DNA of 64,000 bases from Leucobacter chromiireducens subsp. chromiireducens (GTDB lineage Bacteria > Actinomycetota > Actinomycetes > Actinomycetales > Microbacteriaceae). A program made the position numbers and the translations under genes. Shown piece by piece: positions 28,495 through 37,657 of the stretch (position 1 is the stretch's first letter; each line of letters starts with the position of its first letter). The notes beneath the pieces were generated by a model. It was given only the letters and a program-made list of their open reading frames with translations. It did not search any database and was not told the origin of the DNA. The stretch is from NCBI RefSeq assembly GCF_016758255.1, contig NZ_QYAD01000005.1, forward strand, positions 1 to 64,000, given 5' to 3'.

Positions 28495-29493
28495 ATGCCT
28501 GAGGGGCATTCTGTTCACCGCATTGCGCGGCAGTTTGGCGTGAACTTCGTCGGCGAGCACCCAGCGGTGTCGAGTCCGCAGGGACGCTTTGCGCAGGGCG
28601 CTGCGCTCCTCGACGGGCGCAATGTGCTCGATGCGCGCGCGGTCGGGAAGCAGATGTTCCTCGAGTTCGAGGGGGATCAGTGGCTGCGCGTGCACCTCGG
28701 GATCTACGGTGCATGGGACTTCTCCGGTGAGGTGCGAATCGACTCGTCGATTCAGATCCACGGGCAGACCCCCGGCCACTCGCGGCTCGGACAGAACGGG
28801 GAGAACTCGGGTCCCGGTAACCATGTTGACCGCGACGCCGAGGACTCGGTGACCTCCATCGGGGCGCCCAGGCGGACCCGCGTGCGTATGGCGGAGACCG
28901 ACAAGGAATCGGCTGCGTCAGAGTCCTTCCCGCCTGAACCCGTGGGGCAGGTGCGCGTGCGGCTCCTCACCGACACCGTGTGTGCCGATCTCCGCGGCCC
29001 GACCGCCTGCGAGGTGCTCACACCAGCAGAGGTCGATGCGGTCGTGCAGCGGTTGGGGCCTGATCCCGCAAACGCGAATACGCCGGCCGAACGCGCGCGA
29101 TTCGTGGAGCGCGCGGGGAAGAAGAAGACGCCGATCGGCCTCGTGCTCATGGATCAGTCCGTCGTGGCGGGCATTGGCAACGTGTACCGAGCTGAGATGC
29201 TCTTCCGAGCCGAGCTCAATCCCCACACTCCGGCGAACACGCTGGATCGCACCGTGCTTGAGGCGCTGTGGGACGACTGGGCGGAACTTCTCGAGATCGG
29301 GATCACGGTCGGGCAGATGATCACGATTGATGGTCTTGAGGGCGAGGCGTATCAGCGGGCCCTGGTCGAGCGAGATGAACGCCACTGGGTGTACAAGCTC
29401 GAGGGGACGCCGTGCAAGCGTTGCGGCGCGAACATCATTCTCGAGGAGTTTGGCGCGCGCAAGCTGTACTGGTGCCCGGGCTGCCAGCACTAG
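28495..29493 (+). CDS. Fpg/Nei family DNA glycosylase (Rv2464c/Nei-type)
   Basis: A base-excision repair glycosylase/AP lyase of 332 aa for oxidised bases. The catalytic Pro and Glu are in MPEGHSVHRIARQ at the very start; the lysine of AVGKQMFLEF and the helix-two-turn-helix SVVAGIGNVYRAEMLFRAEL follow. The C-terminal zinc finger is CKRCGANIILEEFGARKLYWCPGC. An insertion of about 50 residues, polar and disordered-looking (about residues 85-140), separates the N-terminal domain from the rest and makes it longer than usual. Likely co-transcribed with rpiB. Confidence 0.93.
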   Translation: MPEGHSVHRIARQFGVNFVGEHPAVSSPQGRFAQGAALLDGRNVLDARAVGKQMFLEFEGDQWLRVHLGIYGAWDFSGEVRIDSSIQIHGQTPGHSRLGQNGENSGPGNHVDRDAEDSVTSIGAPRRTRVRMAETDKESAASESFPPEPVGQVRVRLLTDTVCADLRGPTACEVLTPAEVDAVVQRLGPDPANANTPAERARFVERAGKKKTPIGLVLMDQSVVAGIGNVYRAEMLFRAELNPHTPANTLDRTVLEALWDDWAELLEIGITVGQMITIDGLEGEAYQRALVERDERHWVYKLEGTPCKRCGANIILEEFGARKLYWCPGCQH

Positions 29494-29508
29494 TTCTCCC
29501 CGAGGGAG

Positions 29509-31623
29509 CTAGCCGACTGAGGCGAGCGCGAACGGGAGCACTGCGGGCGCCCCGGCCCGCCGCAGTTCGCGCGCTGCGACGGTGAACGACCAACGGCTGT
29601 CTACGAGATCGTCGACAAGCAGCAGGGGGCCCGGCGCCTGGGCGACCACGGCAGCGAGTTCCGGGCCCACGCTCCACCGGCCCCACACGGACGCGAGCCG
29701 AAACGCGCTGTTGCCGCCCGGGCCGCCGGCTGGCCGGTCGTCTGCGAAATCGAGGGTGCCCAGGAAGGGCAACTTGCCGCGCTCCGCGATGGTCGCAGCG
29801 GTGCTGCTGATCAGCGTGGGGCGCGTGAATGACGGCATTGCGACAATACCGACAGGCCGCTCGGCCCAGGGCCAGTCGCGGAGCGTGGTGAGCACCGCCG
29901 CGAGCAGCGCTTCGGGGAGCGGCTGATCCGCTGCGCCGGGCGCGAGGAGTTCGCGCAGCGGTCCGCCCCATCCGAGGTCGGTGAGTCGGGCGACGACCCG
30001 CCCCGGCTCGGCGCGCTCGTTCGCCGCGATCCGCCCCCGCACGGGGAGGCCTCGCCGGTCTGCGCCGGTGGGCCACTGCCCGCGGGGGTCAACCGGCACG
30101 CCTGCCTGCTGCAGGCGGCTCGTTGCCCGCGCGGTCGCGCCCGCGGCAACCTCAGCGGGGTACCACGGCCCAGCACAGACGTCGCAGCGACCGCAGTCTG
30201 CCGCGGTGGGATCGTCGAGTTCGCGCTGCAGCTCAGCCATACGGCACGCGTCGCCGCGTTCGTACCTCAGCATGGCCTCCTGCTCCGCCTCCCGGGCCGC
30301 AGCGATGCGGCGGTACCGCTCAGCGTCGTAGTGCCACGCCGCAGCGGTTGCCACCCACCCGCCGGCAACACGGTTCACCGCCCCATCGACATCGAGCACC
30401 TTGAGCAACAGCTCAAGCTGCGTGCGTCGCAAGTCGACGCGGGCCTCCAGAGCCGGTGTTGACAGTGGCGGCGCATCCGGGGCGCCGAGCGCCTCGATGA
30501 CCGCCCGCGCGCGTTCGGGATCTGGCATCGACGAGGTGGCAAAGTACTGCCAGATCGCCTGGTCCTCAGCGCCGGGGAGCAGCAACACATCGGCGTGCGC
30601 GGTGCCACGCCCGGCTCGACCCACCTGCTGGTAATACGCGACGGGGGAGGACGGCGCCCCGAGGTGCAGCACGAATCCCAGGTCCGGCTTGTCGAACCCC
30701 ATGCCCAGAGCACTCGTCGCGACGAGCGCTTTCACCTCGTTGTTCTTCAGCGCGGACTCGAGTCGCGCCCGTTCCTCCGGGTCAGTTCGGCCGGTGTACG
30801 CCGCGACCTCGTAGCCAGCATCGCGGAGGAGAAGTGCGGTGTCCTCCGCGGCGGACACGGTGAGGGCGTACACGATCCCGCTTCCGGTGAAGCCGCCCAG
30901 GTGCTCCACGAGCCAGGCAAGCCGAGTCTCCGCGGAGGGGAGCCGAAGGCAGCCGAGTCGCAGCGAGTCACGAGCGAGCGTGCCCCGCAGCGTGAGCACG
31001 TCGCTGCCCAGTTGCTCGACCACATCAGCGACAACGCGGGCATTGGCGGTCGCCGTGGTCGCGAGCACCGGGACGTGCCGTTCGAGCCCCGCGAGCAGCG
31101 CGGCGATGCGCCGGTAGTCCGGGCGGAAATCGTGGCCCCAGTCAGAGATGCAGTGCGCCTCATCGATCACGAGCAGTCCCATCCGCGCCAGGATCGTGGG
31201 GAGTTGCGTGTCACGAAAGCGCGGATTATTCAGCCGCTCGGGGGAGACGAGGAGCACGTCGATCTCGTCCCGGGCAAGGCGCCCCTCAATCTCCTCCCAC
31301 TCCTCGGCGGTCGCCGAGTTGATGGCGGCTGCGCGCACCCCGGCGCGCTCCGCCGCCGCCACCTGGTCTCGCATGAGCGCGAGCAGCGGAGACACGAGTA
31401 GCGTGGGCCCGGCGCCCCGTTCTCGAAGCAGCGCGGTCGCCACGAAGTAGACCGCCGACTTCCCCCACCCGGTGCGCTGCACCACAAGCGCCCGCCGCCC
31501 CTCATCGACGAGAGCGCTGATGGCCTCAAACTGGCCCGGATGAAACTCTGCCGTGGCGGCACCGGTGAGCTGCCGCAGCACCGTCAGCGCTTGCGAGTGA
31601 GTGGAAATCGCTGGATCTGCCAT
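29509..31623 (-). CDS. RecQ-family ATP-dependent helicase with C-terminal phosphoribosyltransferase-like domain
   Basis: A 704 aa protein. Helicase motifs are QRTGWGKSAVYF (Walker A), VIDEAHCISDWGHDFRPDY (DEAH and the RecQ aromatic loop), ATTATAN (III) and QVGRAGRG (VI). The RecQ zinc site appears as CRMAELQRELD...CGRCDVC, near residues 455-480. There is no clear HRDC. Instead the last 200 residues end in PGPLLLVDDLVDSRWSFTVAARELRRAG (from about 664), which looks like the PRPP-binding loop of a type I phosphoribosyltransferase. It converges with the glycosylase gene 15 bp away, so both neighbours are repair proteins. Confidence 0.88.
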   Translation of the reverse strand: MADPAISTHSQALTVLRQLTGAATAEFHPGQFEAISALVDEGRRALVVQRTGWGKSAVYFVATALLRERGAGPTLLVSPLLALMRDQVAAAERAGVRAAAINSATAEEWEEIEGRLARDEIDVLLVSPERLNNPRFRDTQLPTILARMGLLVIDEAHCISDWGHDFRPDYRRIAALLAGLERHVPVLATTATANARVVADVVEQLGSDVLTLRGTLARDSLRLGCLRLPSAETRLAWLVEHLGGFTGSGIVYALTVSAAEDTALLLRDAGYEVAAYTGRTDPEERARLESALKNNEVKALVATSALGMGFDKPDLGFVLHLGAPSSPVAYYQQVGRAGRGTAHADVLLLPGAEDQAIWQYFATSSMPDPERARAVIEALGAPDAPPLSTPALEARVDLRRTQLELLLKVLDVDGAVNRVAGGWVATAAAWHYDAERYRRIAAAREAEQEAMLRYERGDACRMAELQRELDDPTAADCGRCDVCAGPWYPAEVAAGATARATSRLQQAGVPVDPRGQWPTGADRRGLPVRGRIAANERAEPGRVVARLTDLGWGGPLRELLAPGAADQPLPEALLAAVLTTLRDWPWAERPVGIVAMPSFTRPTLISSTAATIAERGKLPFLGTLDFADDRPAGGPGGNSAFRLASVWGRWSVGPELAAVVAQAPGPLLLVDDLVDSRWSFTVAARELRRAGAPAVLPFALASVG

Positions 31624-31735
31624 ACCTCGATCTTCTCAGTCGCCACCGACGTGCGCACGGGGCTTCCCGCAAGCTGCCCCACAACTGCGCAAGAACGGTC
31701 ATGCGCATGTCCTGTGAGCGAGTCAGACTGGAGGC

Positions 31736-32653
31736 ATGACCACATCAGAGCCTGATCGCCTTCGCGAACTCCTTGATGCTGTGCTCGCGGAACCCAATCG
31801 CACGCTCGACGAGATGGCGGGAGCAGCGCACGCCTCGCGTTTCCATTTCGCGCGGACGGTCTCGGCTGCCGCCGGAGAGTCGCCGGCGGCGCTCCGCCGA
31901 CGCGTGCTCCTTGAGCGTGCAGCCTGGCAACTGAGCGATGGGGCGCGCGTGATCGACGCCGCGCTCTCGGCGGGCTATGACTCTGCGGAGGGCTTCAGCC
32001 GCGCGTACACCCGCGCGTTCGGCGCTCCGCCGAGCGTTCACGGCGCTGGGCACTGGCTGCCGAGTGCCAACGGTATTCACTTCCACCCACCGATGTCGAT
32101 TTGGATCGAGGAGCAGCGTACCGCGAGCAGTCCGCTGCTTGAGCAGCAGCTCCTCCACGATGCCGACGATACCGCCGCGCTCATCGCATACGCGGCGACG
32201 CTCCCGGCCGAGGTGGTCATGCACGCGCAGCGGCCTGGCCAGCGCGTGCTCGACTGGACGGGTGAGGAAGCGAGCATCGCCGCGGTGCTCGCTGGTCTGG
32301 TGGGCGCCAAGGAAATCTGGCTCGCGGTGGTTGAGGGGCGCATTCAGCCGAAGGCGCCCGCGCTGAACTCGCCGAAGCTCCTTGCTGAACTCGCTGAGCG
32401 GCACGCGGCGGTGTCCGCCGCGTGGACCGCGAGAGTCCGCGAGATTGATCGGAAGGGGGCCTGGCAGGACCGCGTGATCGACGCGCTCTGCGAGCCTCCC
32501 GAGAGCTTCCAGCTGAGCGGGGTCGTCGCACACGTGCTGCACTATGCCGCCCATCGCCGCGAACTTGCACGAGGCATGCTCGCGGAGCACGGACTCGAAC
32601 GCGATGGCGGCGATCCCATCCTCTGGCTTCGCGCGCGCCGCGGCGAGGCGTAG
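31736..32653 (+). CDS. AraC-type HTH regulator fused to a DinB-like (DUF664) domain
   Basis: A 305 aa protein in two parts. Residues 1-105 form an AraC/XylS DNA-binding domain: two helix-turn-helix units, TLDEMAGAAHASRFHFARTVSAAAGESP and VIDAALSAGYDSAEGFSRAYTRAFGAPPS. Residues 130-300 look like the four-helix DinB/DUF664 metal-binding bundle (LDWTGEEASIAAVLAGLVGAKEIW, then VVAHVLHYAAHRRELARGML with its His residues). Such bundles in mycothiol-using bacteria often act as thiol transferases, so the C-terminal part may sense or use a thiol compound. A DHFR-like reductase follows 41 bp later, probably in one operon. Confidence 0.85.
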   Translation: MTTSEPDRLRELLDAVLAEPNRTLDEMAGAAHASRFHFARTVSAAAGESPAALRRRVLLERAAWQLSDGARVIDAALSAGYDSAEGFSRAYTRAFGAPPSVHGAGHWLPSANGIHFHPPMSIWIEEQRTASSPLLEQQLLHDADDTAALIAYAATLPAEVVMHAQRPGQRVLDWTGEEASIAAVLAGLVGAKEIWLAVVEGRIQPKAPALNSPKLLAELAERHAAVSAAWTARVREIDRKGAWQDRVIDALCEPPESFQLSGVVAHVLHYAAHRRELARGMLAEHGLERDGGDPILWLRARRGEA

Positions 32654-32694
32654 CCAGTCTCGCCCCACTCTGAACTCAACGAAAGGACTCCCAC

Positions 32695-33273
32695 ATGTCT
32701 CGACTGATCTACTACGTTGCGTCATCCCTCGACGGCTTCATCGCCGATGAGAACGATTCACTTGACTGGCTGCTGTCGCAGGAGCAAGTGCCGGGCGGAG
32801 GGAACGACTACGAGCAGTTCATTCCCGGCATCGGCGCCATCGTGATGGGCTCCACCACCTACGAGTGGGTACTCGCGAACGGCGGGTGGAGCTATGACGT
32901 CCCCGCGTGGGTCCTCACGAGCCGGGATCTCGCTCCACCTGCCCCGAGCGCGAGCGGCGCGACGCCGGACGTGCGCTTCGCGAACGGCTCGGTCGCCGAT
33001 GTCTACGCCGAAATGTTTGCGGCAGCAGACGGGCGAGACCTGTGGGTCGTCGGCGGCGGTGATCTCGCTGGCCAGTTCGCCGATGCCGGGCTCCTCGACG
33101 AGGTGCAACTGTCGATCGCGCCAGTGACGCTTGGCGCGGGGCGCCCGCTCCTGCCACGACGCCTCGATCTCGAGCTGACTGAGCACGGCACGAACGGCGC
33201 CTTCCTCACCGCCCGCTACCGCGTCGCCGCGCCGAAGCACGGTGATGCGGCTTCGCCTCTCGATGTGGCATAA
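32695..33273 (+). CDS. Dihydrofolate reductase family protein (RibD C-terminal-like)
   Basis: A 192 aa protein of the broad DHFR/RibD_C fold. It opens MSRLIYYVASSLDGFIADENDSLDWL. GIGAIVMGSTTYEWVL and DLWVVGGGDLAGQFADAGLLDEVQLSIAPVTLGAGRPLL supply the nucleotide-binding GGG motif. It binds NADPH and reduces an unknown substrate; it is not the housekeeping FolA. AAAGGA precedes the ATG. The promoter of rplS begins inside its last codons. Confidence 0.88.
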   Translation: MSRLIYYVASSLDGFIADENDSLDWLLSQEQVPGGGNDYEQFIPGIGAIVMGSTTYEWVLANGGWSYDVPAWVLTSRDLAPPAPSASGATPDVRFANGSVADVYAEMFAAADGRDLWVVGGGDLAGQFADAGLLDEVQLSIAPVTLGAGRPLLPRRLDLELTEHGTNGAFLTARYRVAAPKHGDAASPLDVA

Positions 33274-33330
33274 TTGATCCTTGTGCCACGGTGCGGCACT
33301 GCCGCGAGGGTCCGCACACACCGTGAGCCA
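33269..33330 (+). promoter_or_regulatory. rplS promoter and structured 5' leader
   Basis: The -10 box CATAAT (33269-33274) overlaps the end of the preceding gene. The RNA would start near 33281, giving a leader of about 110 bases. CACGGTGCGG and CCGCACACACCGTG in the first 50 bases of the leader can pair, a possible autoregulatory hairpin of the kind used for ribosomal proteins. I cannot assign it to a known family. Confidence 0.45.
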
Positions 33331-33393
33331 ACACCTCTTTAATACTTTGAAAATCCGCGTTCCGACTTGCGGCGGGCGCAGAGAGAGAACATC

Positions 33394-33741
33394 ATGCAGA
33401 AGCTCGACCACGTCGATGCCGCGTCGCTCAAGAGCGACATCCCCGCCTTCCGTGCCGGCGACACCGTCAAGGTGCACGTCAACATCGTCGAGGGCAACCG
33501 CTCGCGTGTCCAGGTGTTCCAGGGCGTTGTGATCTCGCGTCACGGCGAGGGCGTTCGCGAGACCTTCACGGTCCGCAAGATCAGCTTCCAGGTGGGTGTG
33601 GAGCGTAAGTTCCCCGTGCACTCGCCCGCGATCGACAAGATCGAGGTCGTCACCCGCGGTGACGTTCGTCGCGCGAAGCTGTACTACCTGCGCGGCCTCA
33701 CCGGCAAGAAGGCCAAGATCAAGGAGAAGCGCGACGCGTAA
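33394..33741 (+). CDS. rplS: 50S ribosomal protein L19
   Basis: A 115 aa ribosomal protein at the 30S-50S interface. The family core is intact: [61 protein letters not shown], and [25 protein letters not shown]. The ATG at 33394 follows GAGAGAGAAC. In many actinobacteria rplS is followed by lepB and rnhB, and that holds here. A strong hairpin sits between rplS and lepB and may reduce read-through. Confidence 0.97.
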   Translation: MQKLDHVDAASLKSDIPAFRAGDTVKVHVNIVEGNRSRVQVFQGVVISRHGEGVRETFTVRKISFQVGVERKFPVHSPAIDKIEVVTRGDVRRAKLYYLRGLTGKKAKIKEKRDA

Positions 33742-33788
33742 GCTGCGCACTGATTCCTGGGTACGTCATTCGACACGCCCGTGACGCT

Positions 33789-33824
33789 TTCAGGCTCCCT
33801 CCCGCCAGGGTATGGGAGCCTGAA
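33789..33824 (+). terminator. Hairpin between rplS and lepB (terminator or attenuator)
   Basis: Arms TTCAGGCTCCC (33789-33799) and GGGAGCCTGAA (33814-33824) form a perfect 11 bp stem. There is no T run after it, so it may only lower transcription into lepB or protect the rplS 3' end. Confidence 0.6.
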
Positions 33825-33907
33825 GTGTCTCACCAGAGATGTTGCCCGCGCACTGCGCGAGCGGACGCCGCGCGAGCACCGCGCGGCCGATACAGCAAGG
33901 AGCGCAC

Positions 33908-34624
33908 ATGAGTGAGGCCGAGCACAGCGCAGGCGGTCGGACACGTCGAGGCGGGTTCATCGGGTTCGTGCGCGACCTGCTAGTGATCCTGATCGTCGCT
34001 TTCCTGGTGTCGTTCCTGCTCAAGACGTTCCTCGTGCGGAGCTTCTACATCCCATCGCCGTCGATGGAGCACACGCTCGAGGTGAACGACCGGATCCTGG
34101 TCAACCAGCTCGTCCCCAACGTGATGGACGTGGAGCGCGGCGACGTCGTCGTGTTCAAGGACCCGGGCGGGTGGCTCTACCCCCGCGGGGAGAACCCGCC
34201 GACCGGGTTTGAGAAGGTGCTGCAGACGCTCGGACTCGCCGCAGACACCAGTAACGAGTACGTCGTGAAGCGGGTCATCGGTGTGGGCGGCGACCGCGTG
34301 CAGTGCTGCGACGCGCAGGGCCGTGTCATGGTGAACGGTGTGCCGATTGACGAGACGTACATCGTGATTCCGCCGGGGGAGACACGCGCCTCCAAGATCG
34401 ATTTTGATGTGACGGTGCCGGAGAACTCGATCTGGGTGATGGGCGACAACCGCTACCAGAGCAAGGACTCGCGCTACAACCAGGATCAGCCGGGCAAGGG
34501 CTTCGTGCCCGAATCGGAGATTGTGGGCCGCGCCTTCGTGCTGAACTGGCCGCTCGATCGCTTCACCTGGCTCGGCGTTCCCGAGGGGACGTTCACGGGC
34601 GTGGAGCAGGCGAAGGGTGACTGA
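33908..34624 (+). CDS. lepB: Signal peptidase I
   Basis: A 238 aa membrane-anchored peptidase that removes signal peptides from exported proteins. One N-terminal membrane segment (LLVILIVAFLVSFLLKTFLV) is followed by the nucleophile Ser52 in IPSPSMEHTL and the general base Lys121 in YVVKRVIGVGGDRV. Box E is GDNRYQSKDSRY. The ATG at 33908 has AAGGAG six bases upstream. Its last eight bases overlap the rnhB start. It would process the large surface protein encoded near 50-53 kb. Confidence 0.96.
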   Translation: MSEAEHSAGGRTRRGGFIGFVRDLLVILIVAFLVSFLLKTFLVRSFYIPSPSMEHTLEVNDRILVNQLVPNVMDVERGDVVVFKDPGGWLYPRGENPPTGFEKVLQTLGLAADTSNEYVVKRVIGVGGDRVQCCDAQGRVMVNGVPIDETYIVIPPGETRASKIDFDVTVPENSIWVMGDNRYQSKDSRYNQDQPGKGFVPESEIVGRAFVLNWPLDRFTWLGVPEGTFTGVEQAKGD

Positions 34625-35279
34625 GCCGAAGCCGGCGAAGCCCTCGAAGGACCCCACGCTCGACGTCGAGGCAGCGTACTTTGCCGACGGTGCGACCCTG
34701 GTCATCGGTCTCGACGAGGTGGGACGCGGCGCGATCGCGGGGCCCGTGGCGGTCGGCGCGCAGGTTGTCGTCGTGGGCACAGCAGAGTTCCCGGAGGGCC
34801 TGCGCGACTCCAAGCTGCTCAGCGAGAAGCGACGGGACGCCCTTGCGCCGCTCGTGCGCGAGTGGGGTCAGGGCGCCGTGGGGTTCGCGAGTGCGGAGGA
34901 GATCGACTCGCTCGGGATCACTGCGATGCTTGGCGCGGCGGCGCGTCGTGCGCTCCTCGCCCTCCACGAGCTCGGCGTGCCGGTCAATGATGCCGTGATC
35001 ATTCTCGATGGTTCGCACGATTGGCTGAGCCCCGTGCTGAAGCGACCGCTCACGGTGCACACCCGTGTCGGGGCGGATCGCGCGTGCGCGAGCGTCGCCG
35101 CGGCGTCGGTGCGCGCGAAGGTGGAGCGCGACGCCGTGATGCGCGCCGCCCACGAGGAGCACCCCGAGTACGGCTGGGACTCGAACAAGGGCTACGGCTC
35201 GAAGGCGCACTATGCAGGGCTCGCGGCGGCGGGACTCACCGAGATGCACCGCGCTACCTGGATCAAATCCCTGCCCTGA
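34617..35279 (+). CDS. rnhB: Ribonuclease HII
   Basis: Removes RNA from RNA-DNA hybrids and single ribonucleotides misplaced in DNA. The 220 aa protein has VIGLDEVGRGAIAGPV (first acidic residues, near residue 33), LRDSKLLSEKRR, and the later catalytic Asp region VNDAVIILDGSHDWL. AAASVRAKVERDAVM follows. The N-terminal 25 residues are a Lys/Pro extension. It starts at GTG 34617 inside the lepB end, so translation is coupled. Confidence 0.95.
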   Translation: MTEPKPAKPSKDPTLDVEAAYFADGATLVIGLDEVGRGAIAGPVAVGAQVVVVGTAEFPEGLRDSKLLSEKRRDALAPLVREWGQGAVGFASAEEIDSLGITAMLGAAARRALLALHELGVPVNDAVIILDGSHDWLSPVLKRPLTVHTRVGADRACASVAAASVRAKVERDAVMRAAHEEHPEYGWDSNKGYGSKAHYAGLAAAGLTEMHRATWIKSLP

Positions 35280-35300
35280 CCCCTCCGCTAAGCTGGAGGA

Positions 35301-36140
35301 ATGAGCGCGCGTACCATCAGCCCGGAAGCTCCCATCGGGGTGTTTGACTCGGGTGTAGGTGGACTCACGGTGGCACGGGCGATCCGCGATCAGTTGCCCG
35401 GTGAATCGATGATCTACGTGGGCGACACCGCTCGCACGCCGTACGGTCCGCGCCCCATTGCTGAGGTGCGCCGCTTCGCGCTCGAGATTCTCGACGACCT
35501 GGTCGCGCAGGGGGTCAAGATGCTCGTGATCGCGTGCAACACCGCATCCGCGGCGGTGCTGCGAGACGCGCGCGAGCGGTACGACGTCCCGGTGATCGAG
35601 GTGATCGCGCCGACTGTGCGGAGCGCAGCTGCAATCACCCGGAATGGACGCGTGGGGTTGATTGGCACCCAGGGGACTATCCAATCGCGTGCCTACGACG
35701 ATCTTTTTGCCATGCGCCCAGAGATCGCGCTCACGTCCGCCGCGGCTCCCCGCTTCGTCGAGTTCGCCGAGGCGGGCGAGACGAGCGGTCCGCGTGTTCA
35801 TGCTGTCGCACAGCAGTACCTTGCGCCGCTCATCGCCGAGGGGATCGACACCCTCGTGCTCGGTTGCACGCACTATCCGTTCTTGCGCGGCGCGCTGCGT
35901 CAGGTCGTTGGCCCTGACGTCGCCCTCGTCTCGAGTGACCTTGAGACCGCGAGCGAGGTGTTCCAGACACTCACCGAGCGCGGCCTCTTGCGTCCCGCTG
36001 ACGCGGGCGAGCCGACCGTGCGCTACGAAGCGACGGGGCCCGACACAGCGGCGTTTGTGACGCTCGCGCGGCGCATGCTCGGCAACAGCATCGAGCGCGT
36101 GGAGCGCGTGCAGACCGGCGCTATTCAGCTCCCGGGCTGA
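35301..36140 (+). CDS. murI: Glutamate racemase
   Basis: Makes D-glutamate for peptidoglycan. The 279 aa protein has both catalytic cysteines: [12 protein letters not shown] in the first half and [14 protein letters not shown] in the second. [16 protein letters not shown] and [11 protein letters not shown] are at the N-terminus. A -10-like TAAGCT (35289-35294) and GGAGG stand just before the ATG; the GGAGG can pair with CCTCC at 35282-35286, so the ribosome site may be partly masked. murI, rph and rdgB are a conserved actinobacterial cluster. Confidence 0.96.
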   Translation: MSARTISPEAPIGVFDSGVGGLTVARAIRDQLPGESMIYVGDTARTPYGPRPIAEVRRFALEILDDLVAQGVKMLVIACNTASAAVLRDARERYDVPVIEVIAPTVRSAAAITRNGRVGLIGTQGTIQSRAYDDLFAMRPEIALTSAAAPRFVEFAEAGETSGPRVHAVAQQYLAPLIAEGIDTLVLGCTHYPFLRGALRQVVGPDVALVSSDLETASEVFQTLTERGLLRPADAGEPTVRYEATGPDTAAFVTLARRMLGNSIERVERVQTGAIQLPG

Positions 36141-36188
36141 CGCCCGCGGCGCCAAGATTTTCCCACCCTTCTCAGAGAGGTTCTCAAC

Positions 36189-36935
36189 ATGACTGAGCTC
36201 ACCCGAGCAGACGGCCGCACCCCGGCCGAGATGCGACCCGTCACGATCGAACGTGGCTGGAGCGGACAGGCCGAGGGCAGCGCCCTCATCTCATTCGGCA
36301 ACACCAAGGTGCTCTGCACCGCGTCCTTCACTCCTGGCGTGCCGCGCTGGCTGATGGGGAAGGGGACGGGCTGGGTCACTGCGGAGTACTCGATGCTGCC
36401 GCGCTCGACGAACGAGCGGATGCAGCGCGAGTCCGTGAAGGGCAAGATCGGCGGACGCACGCATGAGATCTCCCGGTTGATCGGGCGGAGCCTTCGAGCG
36501 GTCATCGACACGAAGGCGCTCGGCGAGAACACGATCGTGATCGACTGCGATGTGCTGCAGGCGGACGGTGGCACGCGCACGGCCTCGATCACTGGTGCGT
36601 ACGTCGCCCTCGCGGATGCGATCGAGTGGGCGCGCGCGCAGGGTCACATCGCGCGGAAGGCGCAGCCGCTCACCGATAGCGTGGCCGCAGTGTCCGTCGG
36701 CATCGTGGGAGAGACCGCGATGAGCGACCTTGCGTACATCGAGGACTCCCGTGCAGAGACCGACATGAACGTCGTTGTGACCGGTTCGGGCGACTTCGTG
36801 GAGGTGCAGGGCACCGCTGAGGGAGTGCCGTTCAAGCGCGCGGAGCTCGACACGCTGCTGGACCTTGCGCTCGCGAGCGCGGGGGAGCTCAGCGAGCTGC
36901 AGCGCGCGGTTCTCTCTGAGGAGCGCTCCGCATGA
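36189..36935 (+). CDS. rph: Ribonuclease PH
   Basis: A phosphate-dependent 3' exonuclease that trims tRNA precursors. The 248 aa protein has the RNase PH signature [15 protein letters not shown], the region [36 protein letters not shown] with the Arg pair for phosphate and RNA, and [24 protein letters not shown] with the catalytic Asp residues. A good ribosome site (AGAGAGG) precedes the ATG. Its stop overlaps the rdgB start (ATGA). Confidence 0.96.
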   Translation: MTELTRADGRTPAEMRPVTIERGWSGQAEGSALISFGNTKVLCTASFTPGVPRWLMGKGTGWVTAEYSMLPRSTNERMQRESVKGKIGGRTHEISRLIGRSLRAVIDTKALGENTIVIDCDVLQADGGTRTASITGAYVALADAIEWARAQGHIARKAQPLTDSVAAVSVGIVGETAMSDLAYIEDSRAETDMNVVVTGSGDFVEVQGTAEGVPFKRAELDTLLDLALASAGELSELQRAVLSEERSA

Positions 36936-37537
36936 CCCAGCAATTGGTGCTCGCGTCGCACAACGCACACAAACTGACTGAGCTGCAGCGCATCCTCGGC
37001 CCCCTGATCCCGGGGATCGAGCTCATCGGCTACGACGGCCCCGAGCCGGTCGAGAACGGCACGAGCTTTGAAGAGAACGCGCTGTTGAAGGCGCGGGCCG
37101 CAGCGGAGCACACGGGACTCCCCGCAATTGCGGACGACTCGGGCATCGCGGTGGACGTGCTGGGTGGCTGCCCAGGCATTTTTTCCGCGCGCTGGGGTGG
37201 TCCCGCGCGCAGCGACACGGCAAACGTCGATCTTCTGCTGTGGCAGCTCAGCGACCTCGCGGACGAGCACCGCGCCGCGGGCTTCGTGTGCGCTGCGGCA
37301 CTCGTCATCCCGGGAACCGACGGTGCCGCCCCTGAGGAGGTGTGCGAGCTCGGTGTCTGGAAAGGGTCTGTGCTTCGTGCGCCCGCCGGTGAGGGCGGCT
37401 TCGGCTACGACCCGGTTTTCCAGCCGGAGGGCAGCTGTCGCTCGGCTGCGGAGATGACCGCAGCAGAGAAGGATCAGCACTCGCACCGAACCCGCGCCTT
37501 CACCGCGCTTGCAGAGGAGATTCGCACGCGCCTGTAG
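36932..37537 (+). CDS. rdgB: Non-canonical purine NTP pyrophosphatase (HAM1/RdgB)
   Basis: Hydrolyses dITP, ITP and XTP to keep them out of nucleic acids. The 201 aa protein starts [19 protein letters not shown]. It has the substrate and metal site [23 protein letters not shown] and [21 protein letters not shown] near the C-terminus, and it ends with [14 protein letters not shown]. It is translationally coupled to rph. A 120 bp gap follows before the next gene. Confidence 0.96.
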   Translation: MTQQLVLASHNAHKLTELQRILGPLIPGIELIGYDGPEPVENGTSFEENALLKARAAAEHTGLPAIADDSGIAVDVLGGCPGIFSARWGGPARSDTANVDLLLWQLSDLADEHRAAGFVCAAALVIPGTDGAAPEEVCELGVWKGSVLRAPAGEGGFGYDPVFQPEGSCRSAAEMTAAEKDQHSHRTRAFTALAEEIRTRL

Positions 37538-37657
37538 GCGCCCCTGAACGCTGGCTTGTGTGGTCCCATGATCCGAGCCCGAGTGCCCCGCATCCGCGAC
37601 GCCGGCACCCAACACACGCACGACACTATTTTCGACACCAGAGATGGAGATCTCACG

